NCBI GenBank assembly: GCA_018806915.1 | Contig: JAGKQI010000091.1 | Location: 372,001 to 436,000 of the forward strand | Length of the DNA: 64,000 nt | Reading direction: 5' to 3' | Source of the DNA: Phytophthora colocasiae | Taxonomy: Eukaryota; Oomycota; Peronosporomycetes; Peronosporales; Peronosporaceae | In this document: positions 42,039 to 52,600 of the stretch, in pieces | Layout of the letters: each line of letters starts with the position of its first letter | Numbering within the stretch: position 1 is the first letter of the stretch | Made by a program: the position numbers and the translations under genes | Notes under the pieces: model-generated | What the model was told of the DNA's origin: nothing | What the model saw: the letters and a program-made list of their open reading frames with translations, nothing else | Databases searched by the model: none

Positions 42039-42827
42039 TCAGTAGTGAAGGGAGATCGGGTTCTCGGAACGCTCCGTAGGCGTCATACGATCCTTCTTGA
42101 TGTCAGCGGGGACGTACTGGAGCCACTCTTCGTCCGCATTCACCGTGGCCCATTGCATCCGAGCAGGCTCAATAGCATCCAAGTCACCCAGTTGCGTCTC
42201 CAGACTCAGACACTTGGGACCCCCGAGCTCTGCAACTCTGGGATCTTGCCAGATCCAAGGGCAGGACTTGTCTGGGACAACCCAGATGCCAGGCTCTGAA
42301 AGCAGCGACTCTGGGAAATCTTTGTGCCCCAGGACCTTTCGGATGAGGGCGTTGTGCTGACGAATCATGGCGGCTCGACGCATGGACCGGTACTTGTGAA
42401 GCTCAGCAGACTTGTTGTCAGCCTCAACATCCATGGTCACCCAATGTGTACGCTCCCAGAAGGCTTGAGCATGCTTCTTCATGCTGCGCACGATGTCTTC
42501 CACGTCAGCCAACACCATGGGCCCCAGTTCTTTCCGCTTGTGGAAGTAAAACTCTGAGAATCGGTTGTCGAACATGACTTTCCAAGGGGCGCGCTTCTTG
42601 CGGAGGATTGCACAGTACCGCTCAGAGTCCCAGCGCTTCTTGAGGATGGCACATGAGTGCTTGTGCACCTCGTAGTCTGGAAAACCCAATGTCTGGCCAG
42701 TGGTGGTCTTGGTAGAGCTCACTCGTTGTACCCTGATACCATAGTACAACCAGGAGGATGCTTCACAGTCTGGTGTTTCCACCACCTGGAGCTCCTTGAC
42801 CGTCAGGGAGTTATAGGGCTTGGACAC
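42039..42827 (-). CDS. Antisense protein 2 of element C, copy 2
   Basis: 262 codons, opposite to pol, opening MSKPYNSLTVKELQVVETP and closing SLHY. It is the same protein as 19327-20108 with few changes and no break. It begins inside the end of antisense protein 1 in the -1 phase, as in copy 1. No family recognised; Trp- and Lys-rich. Confidence 0.6.
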   Translation of the reverse strand: MSKPYNSLTVKELQVVETPDCEASSWLYYGIRVQRVSSTKTTTGQTLGFPDYEVHKHSCAILKKRWDSERYCAILRKKRAPWKVMFDNRFSEFYFHKRKELGPMVLADVEDIVRSMKKHAQAFWERTHWVTMDVEADNKSAELHKYRSMRRAAMIRQHNALIRKVLGHKDFPESLLSEPGIWVVPDKSCPWIWQDPRVAELGGPKCLSLETQLGDLDAIEPARMQWATVNADEEWLQYVPADIKKDRMTPTERSENPISLHY

Positions 42828-45355
42828 CAGACTACGCGCTTTCCCAGAAAACTTTTGGACTTCGATCCACTTCCACTGGTGGACTTCGGGCGAGACTTAG
42901 GACTGGTATGGGTTTTTACGGACGCAAGGCTTCTCTTGGGCTTCTTGATAGGGATGATAGGCCCATCGTCAGAGTCCGAGTCGTCATCAAAGTCCCGGGG
43001 ACGCTTAGAGCCAGGACGCGGGTGGTCATCGGACTTCTTGCTCCCGGACCTCTTGTCCCCAGACTTCTTGCTCCCAGACTTCTTGCTCCCCGACTTCTTG
43101 TCCTGAGACTTCTTGTCTTCAGACTTGTCGCTCTCGGAATCGCTGTCGTCAGACTCACCATCATCAGAGCTCTCGTCGTCATCTTCGTCTTCAGACTCGA
43201 TCACACCAGAATCCTTGTAATCCGGATCGTCCTTGGGGTTGTCGGCGGTGGACTCGACATCACTTTCTGGATAATTTACGTGACCATCCAGATCACCCCA
43301 GGCTGCAGGCTCGGTACCAGCTGAGATGTGACGATCCACCACCTCGTCGGCCATCTGATAATACACTTCAGGGACGTACTTGGCCCAAAGAGTAGCATCC
43401 AGGCGACGAGAGAATACCAGGCTCACTAACATCTGAATGAGAGCCGGACTGCTGAAGAGACTGTGAGCCGCTTTATCCGATGCCAACCACTCCATGGCTT
43501 TATCATACTTGATCCCAGATAGCAGGGCTTGGCGGAGGTCGGGTCGAACTTCCTTCCAGACCACGTCACCAGGGAGTCTCTTGTGGACTTCAGACTTTGC
43601 CACCTTAGAATCTGCATTCGCCGGAAGCGCCGATTCTTCAACGGGCTTGTGTCCGGACGGGCGACGCTGCAAATTCTTGGAGTCCCACTTGAGCGGTCGC
43701 TTCGGAGGTGATTTCAGAGTCTGGGGCTTCGGCGGATATGACAGGTACCGTGGGCTCTCGCTCTTGGACTCTGAGGTTTCAGTACTTGGACGAGTAAGAT
43801 CCAGAACTCTGGAGGTCCTCGCGGTCTTCTCAGCAGCCTGACGAGCTCGTTCCTCAGAAAGCCGTTTCTTGAAGTCAGGAACGGGTTTCTTTCGCGCGTC
43901 CAAGGCTGTCACGCTGATGATAGTCGTCCAGTTATCAGGGACGATGGTGTCCTCTTGGTATGACACCAGAAGGTCATGGAGCCGATCCCAATTACCAGAG
44001 ATTTCAGAATTCTCTTGTAAGAACTCTGAGAACCCCACGGATCTGTGGGCTTGACCTCAGGACGCGACTTCAGAATCGAGACCTGTGCTTGAAGATCAGC
44101 GACTTGGGACTTCAGAACTGCCTTGTCCGACTTCAGAGCTTCCACTTGGTCCTGGTAGTGAGCTTTGAGATCCTGAATCTCCGAAGTCATGCGTTCTTCT
44201 ACCGCACCGGCGTCTTGCTGGGCACACTTAAGCTCGTGTTTCCAGTATTGACAGTGCAGTACCCACTCACGCTTGATTTCTTCGCATTCAGAGCGCGCTG
44301 CTGCAGCATCAATCAAGGCGACACCGTTCTGAGAACCAACGCGTTCCCGAAGGCGACGGTGAGCAGCAGTCATAAGCTTTAAGCATCCGGCCGTCCGAAA
44401 AACTTTCTCGGCAAGCCGAGTGGGAGAGACATGAGAAACCAGAGACCCCAGTTCCCGGCGAACATCCACAGACGACGTCAAAGCATCCAGAGTACGCACG
44501 TCTGGAGTCTGGGCGCACGGAGACACAACTTCGGCGGGGTCGAAGCTTGGAATCACTCGCTCCAGCTCCCGGAGGTCTTCATCAGTAAGTGCCTCGTAAC
44601 CCACGAGCACACAGGGGCCACCGTACGCATTCGCTATGTGGCGCCCTCTTCTGAAGTCTTCAGCTCGCGCGGGGGTACTCACCAGAAAGGCACGTCCCTC
44701 TGGCTTCACGCTGGGAGCGATATAGTTCTGGGGAACATCAGAGTCCCCAACGCCGTGACTTGATCCCCTGTGGTTGTCACCAGACCCTGACGAAACAGCC
44801 GATCGACCTCTTCCGTAGACAAAAGCCGTGGGGCACCAAAGGCTCGCGGTCTGAAGACACCAGGAGTTCCCTCAGAGAATTCAGAGTGAGATTCCCACGT
44901 GAAACCACTGGTGGCGAGAGATCACCAACACCGGCCGAGTTCATGTCATCACCAGGGAGATCCTCAGTCGGACCATCGACCTGTGAGTCGGTAGGTTGGG
45001 ATGCATGGGCTGGGGCGCTAGGGCTGCCACCTGGCGATGTGGCCGAACCAACATCTCCACCCTGCGACATATTGGCAGTTGCCGAAGCAGGACAAGTGCC
45101 TGTGGCGTCGCCTGCCGCCCCATTCGGTGGGGCGTTTAAGCTCAGAGAAGCGTTCGTTTCCTCAGTCATGAGCGAAAGGACGGAGTTTTGAAAATGATCG
45201 CCTGTTTGGCAAGTCAAATTCAAGTTTCTGAGTCTGAGAGAATCAGATTGTGCGACGGGACACCAGAGACTCTGAAAATCAGGTAACTGACAAAGAGTTG
45301 CAGCTACGCTACGCTCTGAAAACCGTCTATCAGAATGTTTGATAGGCCTGGCCAT
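42803..45355 (-). pseudogene. Antisense protein 1 of element C, copy 2 (frameshifted)
   Basis: The equivalent of the 851-codon frame of copy 1, here in three overlapping pieces: 44777-45355, 43909-44709 and 42803-44038. Shifts lie near 44890 (after VVSRGN), near 44760 and near 44040 (KPTDPWG). The last piece is the long intact C-terminal half with the acidic tract, Lys/Ser repeats and IKKPKRS. The breaks are single-base differences from copy 1. The gene is therefore dead here while antisense protein 2 is open. Confidence 0.8.
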
Positions 45356-45398
45356 GATACACAGCTTGGAGAAAGTTCCGCACTGATGGATCGTGACC

Positions 45399-45410
45399 AG
45401 GAGGGGCGGT
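45399..45410 (+). other. Polypurine tract of element C copy 2
   Basis: AGGAGGGGCGGT directly before the 3' LTR, same as copy 1. Confidence 0.8.
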
Positions 45411-47075
45411 TGACATGATGTTAATTCCGATTTTCGAGCGACAGGTGGATATTACGTTACGATGTGATTGGTTATACTATGGGTTATAAGCGAAAGGGAC
45501 TTTGGGACGCGGCCGCACCCGTGCGACATCTGTGGAAGATTGTGGATAAACCTTCGCCTGACTGTAAAGGGGCCCAAAGGACAGAAGTGTACTTCAGAGT
45601 GTGCACAACTCTGGAGGTCAACTACACTCTGTCTGGTCACCGGACTTTCCCCGACGATGAGTGCCTAAGTTCTGGCGGAAAGTCTCTCAGAAGAACGTAT
45701 CTCTGAGAGACCTCATCCCGTTACCGTCCAGCGCGACGATGGATGGTTCAAGGATTCACAACATATACCCGCAGAGACCAAGTATCGCACGCTGGACGCC
45801 GCGCACCCGCGCAACCCCCAAGATCTTCGTGTACGTTGTAGCATTGGTGCTCCGTACTCTGGTTACTTACTCAAAACTCTGGTATCTCTAACTCTGAGTG
45901 ACTAAGACTCTGAAAACCAAGTGACATCAGACTCCGAAACCACCGAAGATTCAAGACCATACTGAAACCAAGTGAACCCAAGTTCAAGTCACGCATTCAA
46001 GTGATTACTGACCTGCACATCCCCCGTAATGACGTCTCTACCTGTCAACCCATCGAGATCGGCTGCACAGACTGCATACTGAGACCAAGTTAAAGTACCA
46101 GATGTATACAAAGACCAAGAGTACCTGAGATATGACGACTGACTGCATAAAGGACGCAAAAGACGACAAGAAGAAGAGAGTTACCAGAGATATATGATAG
46201 TTATGAGGAAGATAAACGATAAACAGAGTTCAATTTGCTTGCTACTGCACAAGTCCGCTTGAGAGGTATTCAAGCCACTACGTCATCACGTACGTCGTGT
46301 GATCTCCACCAAATTCAATCCCCTTAGGTGGAGATCAGGTAACGTAGAGACCTGAAAGGACCCGCCTATTCCATATCCTAGTTGGGTCGTTTGTTTTGTC
46401 TCTAGCGGTAGCCCATTTCATATTGATCGTTTGGACAGGCTCTGGAAACTAGACAGTCGTTTTCAGAGTGCAAGGTAGACTGTTATATAGCCGATTGTAT
46501 TGGTTTATATTTTCCCTCTATACTAGAGGGTGGTGCGCGAACGTAAAGGGATACCAGACAGACCAGGTGTCTGGTAGTAAGTCCCTAGTTGACCTGGAGT
46601 GTTAGCCCACCGTTCAAGGGCCTAGAAAGAATAAGAACGGCTGTGTATATTTGTATATTTTCGAACTCTGTATATTGGTTGTTTATCTCTGAAAGTCAGG
46701 TATCTCGGTTCTGGATTTGTGATATTCAGACACCGAATTCCGACTTTTCTCTGGTATATTAACCTCTTTTCGACCGCCGACTTCCTGGAAAACACTTTGG
46801 TTTCCAGAGATTCCGACTCCCGAACGCTCCTGGAAGGATTTTCCTGAATACCGACACCAGACTCCAAGGGAACCCGTAACCTCTCTTCACAACACATTCT
46901 CAGACTCCGGCGAGGGTCATATTTCCGAAGACAACAAACCCACGAGGATACCGCAAGGTACCACACGCCAACCTACCGTTGTACGGCTCTAAAAAACCCT
47001 TTTTCAGTAGTCGTATAACTAGGGTTCACTATACGCCCCCTGCTCCGCGACCAAAGTTTCACCGACTTCGCGACA
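45411..47075 (+). repeat. 3' LTR of element C copy 2
   Basis: 1,665 bp. It shares diagnostic variants with the right LTR of copy 1 (30537-32223) and lacks one AACCAGGATACCAGACTCTG unit near 45925 that the other LTRs have. Confidence 0.95.
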
Positions 47076-47175
47076 ACTGCCCAGCGTGCTCGTTCCGCCG
47101 GCTGCTCTGCGTGTGTGTTCCCCCGGCTGAGCGTGCTCGTCCCGACTGCTCCGCTTGATCACCTGCATCGCCGCC

Positions 47176-48109
47176 ATGTTTGGTGCACGCGAGTATGCTA
47201 GATTTTGGAACATGGGCTACATTGTGGAATCAATTGCCCTAACCGGCGATATTTGCATTGAAGCATTGTCTGAAATTAGATCGCTGCAGTTCGATCAAAT
47301 ATTTTTGACTGTCAACCCATTGACGATGGATGAGCACAGATACCAAGCAGATGTCTCTCCGATGAGGTCTGCAATGACCACCATCCACCAACAAGTTGTG
47401 GAAGAAGTCGTTTCGGCTCGCGACGAGTGGGAGGTTGATGAAAACGGCTGGCATGCGTTGCTGGCTTTCAGCGGCGGTGAGGACCAGGATCCGCACAGAG
47501 ACTACCCCGCGTTTGAAACATCAAAAGCGTTGCAGGAGCTTAACAGCGTGCAAGCTTCTCTCATTGTTGCGTTGATGGATGGGACCTCCTTTCATGTGTA
47601 CCCTGGAGCATTTGGTGGTACTGTTGAACGAGGGAGTCGGCGAACACTTTCACTTCGGCGGGGACAGATACTTCTGTTCCGTGGTGATCTCGCTCAATCG
47701 GGTGCCGCTTATACGAGCACGAATTATCGCCTGCATTGCTACGTTCGCGTCGCAGCTGTGGGGCAAACAGAAAATGCTACCGAGGCAGTTGTGTTCAACA
47801 CCTATCGGTGTGACCGGTGTTCTGAGCTCGAGTTTTCTCGCCGCGATTTGGCAGGTCATCGCCGTAGTTGCCGCGTCGATGGGGTATACCAATGCAGTTA
47901 TTGTGACCGCACGTATGCACCGCAATTCATTGAATGTGCATATTCGTCGGCATCACTTGGCTGACGACTTGGAAGCTGATAATGAGGAGAGCGACACCGA
48001 TCATCACATGCTAGAAACAAGGAGTGAGAGCGAGGTGGGAAGCGACATGGAAGAAGAAGATGAAGAAGAGGGGGAGGAGGAGGAGGAGGAGGAGGAGAGT
48101 TCGGACTGA
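47176..48109 (+). pseudogene. 2OG-Fe(II) oxygenase-like protein with zinc fingers and acidic tail (frameshifted)
   Basis: The start is taken at MFGAREYARFWNMGYIVES. The middle part looks like a double-stranded beta-helix oxygenase: DPHRDYPAFE gives the H-x-D pair, and LLFRGDLAQSGAAYTSTNYRLHCYV resembles the second half of the fold with the co-substrate Arg. The expected distal His after RGDL is Gln here, so iron binding is doubtful. A first zinc finger follows (YRCDRC...HRRSC) and a second (YQCSYC...HIRRHH), whose two halves lie in different frames, so a one- or two-base shift occurred near 47930. The C-terminus is almost pure Glu/Asp. It faces the MULE transposase gene. The family call is by fold motifs only. 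Confidence 0.5.
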
Positions 48110-48162
48110 AGCGACTGGTAACTCGGTTTAATAAACATGGGCTATTCAATCGTCCTTCATAC

Positions 48163-48232
48163 CAAGGTGACAAACTTTTTTTCGGTGACAAGGGTGACAA
48201 ACTTTTTCTCGGTGACAAGGGTGACAAACAGC
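48163..48232. repeat. Tandem repeats (GGTGACAAAC...CGGTGACAAG), left side of MULE
   Basis: Two full units of about 27 bp plus a partial third, each with GGTGACAAACTTTTT and CGGTGAC. Their inverse core TGTCACCG recurs at 50372-50424 on the other side of the transposase, so they probably are subterminal or terminal repeats of the MULE. Confidence 0.7.
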
Positions 48233-48255
48233 CTTATGCAATTGGAATGATAGAC

Positions 48256-50322
48256 CTAGGTATCCGGACACAATATAAACTGCACGTCCATCGCTCTAGA
48301 CGCAAGCGGCGGGCGCCCCAAGAGAGGAGTAGTGAGCGGCAGAGCAGTCTCGGCAGTCGTTTCCTGAGTTACGCCGTGGGTTTTCTTTTTCTTCTGCTTC
48401 GGCCTTGCTGATGAAACCTTGTGCACTTGTCGATTAAAGAGCTTCACGTTTTTATCCTCGACTCCAGGACGCCCAAGTCGTTTCGCCTTGCGTGCGATTA
48501 TGATGTGTGCGCACATTTTAAACTTGACGTAATGATGGCAAGTGCAAATGCACTTATCCACATCTACGATCCTGCTGGTCTCGGGCATTTCGGTGACGTG
48601 TGCGTACTGAAGCGACCATGACACGATATTGTCGTACAATTTAGCAGCACGCACACGCTCCTCTCTTACTAAAAGAGCCTGTCCCAGAATAAGGTTGTCA
48701 TCTTCTTGAAAATCCATCGCTTGGGACGACGTTACAAATGGACCATCAACTGCGCAACAAAACTCCTCCAGTGCCCGCGGCTCAGACTGTTGCGTAGCGC
48801 TTTCCTGAGAAATGAGCTTGACGCGACACAAAGCGGCATTCTCCGTAGCATACACTTCCACGCGGTCAGTGCCAACCAAAGCGCTGGCAGCTTTCACAAG
48901 ATTTGTACTTGGTTGCAGGATCTGGTTTTCGGCAGTAGGATGAAGCCTTTTGGTATCGCGGACAACGACCAGGCACTTGGACAATAATCGCTGCATGTCA
49001 TACCTACGCCGCCCGGTATATTTTTTCAACGTAGCATTGAAAGTTTCACAAGGATTGTTGGTTGTCGCGTATCCACAAGGTGTATGGAAGACTTGCCAGC
49101 GCCAATACCTACTTTCCAGCCACTGGTCAGTAAAGTAGATGGTAAACGTTTGCAACTGAGGTATCTTCTTCCAGCTTGCTAGTACTTCCTCCTTGACTGA
49201 GTAATATGCTGTCATATTATCCACGTAATGAATACGAATGATGCCGTCCATTACAGCCTTGCGATGCTCTGGCAGCAAATGCTTAGTTCTCTTGCGAACG
49301 TTGTAAAGCACGTGAAAGAAGCACATGAGATATGTTGCCGCAGAGAACTCTGGTACTTGCTGGAAGTCGTTGAGCTGAGCATCCTCAGCATCTCCCATAA
49401 CGGCATCAATATGTAACTTCGACGACGGACGGGCTTTCCGAACTAGTTTCACGAGAGCACTCAAACACATAGAGTATTCTCTGTACGTACGCCGGCTTAC
49501 AACGAAAATTGCTGCTAGTTGATAGGATCTTGATGAATCTGAAAATCCACACGTAATAACAGGATATCCGAGATCACTTAGCTTAAAAGTTGCATCTGCG
49601 TGAAACAGTGTGTATCGACTGGACGACGCAAAATCTAAACAAGTGTCAATAAGGCCACGGCTCGAGATACCAACGACAAACGAATCGTCGTCTGTTCCCC
49701 TTCCAACCTTTGGAAATCCACTGTCATCCTCATCCGTACCGAAACAAAATGCCTTGTCCAAGTCGCCTGTTGGATTGAAGCAATGTTGTCGAAGAACCTC
49801 TTTGATTGCGCTAACACAATTCTTCGTGCCTTGCAAGCGCCGAAGATACTTGGCACAGTTTGATACTTGTGGTAGCGTTGGGTAGCCTCTGTGTGGTTGG
49901 ACAATATCGGAACTGCGTAGATTGCTCCATATTTGCTGCGGTGCTTCCCGAATTGTCTTGCTGTAAAATGAACCTTTTCATCTTCTCGGTTATGACGTGC
50001 TGTGGCGTCCTTGGCACTCAACGGCTTCGTCTCGAATATGATCAACGCCATTGTGAAAAACTTGCCATTCTTCAACCTGCTTGCACACCCACACCTTCCA
50101 CTGAAATCGACACTTTCCGTACAACTTGCACGTTATGCTCACACATTGAAGCCGCTGCTCTGTCATTAGGTGCTCTCTCGTTTCGCAGATAGCGCAAGGA
50201 CGTGCTGAGTCCGAGTGGGTAACTTTTGAGCAGCAAAACTCAATGTCGCGAAGGGGTTTAATTTCCTGGTCAGACTTTAGGGAGCTGACAAGCTCCCACA
50301 AGTATACCCCACCTCGTGGCAT
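48256..50322 (-). pseudogene. MULE transposase with SWIM zinc finger (frameshifted 5' part)
   Basis: The main frame (48256-49836, 526 codons) contains the MULE DDE region (LFHADATFKLSDLGYPVITC; IDAVMGDAEDAQLNDF; MCFFHVLYNVRKRTK), a later segment with NNPCETFNATLKKYT, and a C-terminal SWIM finger CICTCHHYVKFKMCAH. The N-terminal parts are in two other frames: 49990-50322 (CAICETREHL, WKVWVCKQVEEWQVF) and about 49850-50017 (TPQHVITEKMKRFILQQ). At least two frameshifts separate the transposase from its N-terminus. It would cut at the ends of a Mutator-like element; this copy is inactive as read. Confidence 0.82.
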
Positions 50323-50371
50323 CCGTCCGTGGTTGTAATGCTTGGAACTGAGCTGGGTCGATAAACAAAAA

Positions 50372-50424
50372 CCTTTGTCACCGATTTTATTCTGTCACCG
50401 ATTTTATTCTGTCACCGATTTTCG
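50372..50424. repeat. Tandem repeats (TGTCACCGATTTTATTC x3), right side of MULE
   Basis: Three 17-bp units, the last partial, sharing TGTCACCG with the inverse of the units at 48163-48232. The MULE therefore spans roughly 48160-50430. Confidence 0.7.
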
Positions 50425-50429
50425 TTGCA

Positions 50430-50820
50430 CGTACACAATTGCTAGCCGCGAGCCAGAAACAATCAGATTCTGTACGTGTTTGAGCGGGGGGGCAGTCGCG
50501 CGCGCGTGGAGGATTTGGGTCTAACGCCGATCTTACGAGTAGTTTCTTGCGCAGTCACCAGCAATTTTGTTGTCACCTTCTTTGAGAGCTGTGTGGCTCT
50601 TTTTAGATTGACTGGCTTCCGTGCTTTACACAATTCTAGGACTGATGTTCGCACTTGGTGTGCCCCACCTTATTCTAGCTTGGTTTCTGTGGTATCAACC
50701 TTATTTTCTGTGATTTTACGCCAATACACCTAGTTTTACGTGACGTTCCTTTTCTTTCTGTGCAAGTATACTTTTTTTCTGTGCTGTTCATCTGACTTGT
50801 CTGTGTCATTACACCGCTCT
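50430..50820. other. Spacer, nothing recognised
   Basis: No supported gene or known repeat. GC-rich near 50490 and T-rich beyond. Confidence 0.4.
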
Positions 50821-50821
50821 C

Positions 50822-50908
50822 GTGTACAGCACACCAAGGTCTGAGGCCCGTTTCCAACCTCTAACAGTTATCCTAACTGTTAGAGTAACAAGTGGTACAC
50901 TGTACAAC
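50822..50908 (-). repeat. LTR fragment of element A, left half (split by hAT)
   Basis: From GTGTACAGCACACC through the CTAACAGTTA/TAACTGTTAG hairpin to GTGGTACA this follows the A LTR (as at 1270-1350). The last 22 bp of the LTR are at 55085-55106, so a hAT element split it. Confidence 0.85.
50901..50908. repeat. Target-site duplication of the hAT element, left
   Basis: TGTACAAC here against TGTACCAC at 55077-55084: 8 bp with one mismatch, the size typical of hAT elements. Confidence 0.75.
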
Positions 50909-51153
50909 TAGTGTTGTTTCTTACCGAGTTAATAACTGATAATAACTTACCTCGGTAATCTAACGATTTATTACCAGTGGTATTACCTTTATGTGTAAAT
51001 TGTGTAACACAAATATTATTTTGAATTATTGCATTGAGCGCCGATGTCTTGAGCGAACTCAGCAAAGTCGCTACGCAGAGCTCACAGCATTACCAAGACC
51101 GAGAACTGGTGCTTGACACACTGCCGCTTTGCCCCAATGAGATAAGACACCAT

Positions 51154-51420
51154 CTAGAACCGCAGTTGTCTTCGGAAAAGCATCCCGTGTAACCACTGGT
51201 GCTCAAGCAAGAGCCTGTTGAGTTCCGCTGTTAGGGTCCCAGGGTGCTGCACAAACACGTGCGTGATGAGCGTGGTGGCGACGGGTGTGACCGTCATGAG
51301 GAACAGCGGTCCTAGTGTCTTGCGGCCTGGGAACAAGCCCAACGATTCACCCTGCTTGTTGGACCACATGTCGAAGCTGTGACGAAGGAAGCGCCAAACG
51401 TGAAATGAGTGCGCACGGCG
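51154..51420 (-). pseudogene. Possible sterol reductase N-terminal fragment inside hAT
   Basis: A 71-codon frame with GLFPGRKTLGPLFLMTVTPV and one predicted membrane segment. It recalls the N-terminus of ERG24/DHCR7-type sterol reductases, but this is from memory and only one segment is present; the frame ends with unrelated residues. It is inside the hAT element, so probably captured. It could also be an unrelated membrane protein scrap. Confidence 0.3.
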
Positions 51421-51780
51421 ATGCCGATGGTGACTGCCAGGTTGAATCCTGATTCGACACGTGATTACATCCGAATCGGCGGACGCTGTTTACCACGACG
51501 ATCGATCACGTCTGCGGAACAGCACTGCAAGATTGCTTGAATGCGTTTGAGCACGCCAAGCGAGCGCCTTTACGCGTAAGCAAATGAGACCATGGTGATG
51601 TTGCAACTGGCGATTGTCGTTGCCATTTTCAGCGATAAAACTTGCGTTGATGCCCGTAAGAAGCGAAACCAATGAAGCATCGTCTCACAGTCCTGCTGCT
51701 GTCACTCTACTCGTTCCATTCGCGGAACTCCAGCTTCATCCTGACCACCTCACTCAGCCCACCCGATCTTCCCGTCCGTC

Positions 51781-52519
51781 ATGGCGCAGCCGGACTTCAC
51801 CAGCGTGGACGGTCTGCTGGCTGGCGGTATGTTCGCAATGCATGAGAGTGTGGCTGCTGCAGTCGATAGCACGCTAGGTCGGCCCATTTCAGAGGTGAAG
51901 ATCTTCTTCCGGGACCTGCGTCTCCCGTAGGCGAGACCGGGCTCCGAAGGACCGCAGGTCCCGACAATTTGGACGCAAGTCAAGCAGGGCGTCATGAAGT
52001 GCTTTTCCAACGAACAAACGGCCGAAAAAGGAGATTCTGAAGGGAGTCACGGGCGTCTTCAAGCTGCCGCGCATCACGTTGGTACTAGGACAACCAGGTC
52101 CAGGCAAGTCTTCGTTGCTCAAGATCCTTAGTGGTCGTTTCTTAATGAACAAAACTATCGGGGTCTCCGGGGAGATAACGAACAATGGCGTTCCGAGATC
52201 TCAGTTGCTCTCTCGCCTGCCACGCTTCATTGCGTACATGAACCAAAAGGACGATCATTATGGTCAACTTACCGTTCAGGAAACATTCGAGTTCGCACAC
52301 AGATGCTGTGGAGGTGCCAACCTTAAACCGTGGGTGCTCAAGGCATTGCAGAATTGCAAAGGGGAGCAACACAAACGAGCTGTCAAGGCTATGACTGCAC
52401 AGCATAAGTTCGCAGCGGATATTCGCGTGAAATCGCTCGGTTTGGATCGGTGTAAGGATACTATGGTGGGGAACGCCATGGTTCGTGGAGTGTTCGGCGG
52501 TGAACGGAAGCGCTGCTGA
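51781..52519 (+). pseudogene. ABCG/PDR transporter fragment (N-terminus to ABC signature)
   Basis: It begins MAQPDFTSVDGLLAGG and STLGRPISEVKIFFRDLRL, as in oomycete PDR transporters, then is out of frame for about 100 bp and resumes KKEILKGVTGVF and VLGQPGPGKSSLLKIL (Walker A), NGVPRSQLLSRLPRFIAYM, QDDHYGQ-type loop (NQKDDHYGQLTV), and GVFGGERKR (signature, with Phe replacing Ser). It stops one codon later. Walker B, the transmembrane part and the second half are absent. A truncated, frameshifted copy of a drug-efflux-type gene captured in the hAT element; not functional. Confidence 0.82.
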
Positions 52520-52600
52520 GGTACATGAATTGTATGGAATGTATCAATTTGCACGAAACTAACGCTGTTTGTTGTATCCTTTAGCAGTGACGATTATCGA

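Larger units (their letters stand above)
34216..47075 (+). mobile_element. Giant Ty3/gypsy retrotransposon 'C', copy 2 (internally deleted)
   Basis: 12,860 bp in plus orientation, LTRs of 1,689 and 1,665 bp. It has the same layout as copy 1 but lacks about 4.3 kb (equivalent to about 23980-28278 of copy 1): the end of ORF-b, gag, protease and the first half of RT. The deletion joins ORF-b to RT in frame. Its flanks (CATT left, ACTG right) do not match each other; each matches a flank of copy 1 by inversion. It cannot move alone but keeps LTRs, PBS, PPT, integrase and the second RNase H. Confidence 0.95.

Noticed and set aside
15049..47075. Retrovirus-like envelope gene in the large elements
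   Set aside because: No frame after integrase in sense orientation; the extra genes are antisense and lack a signal peptide or membrane segment.
52079..52519. A working ABC transporter gene
   Set aside because: Only the N-terminus to signature motif is present, frameshifted and inside hAT ends.
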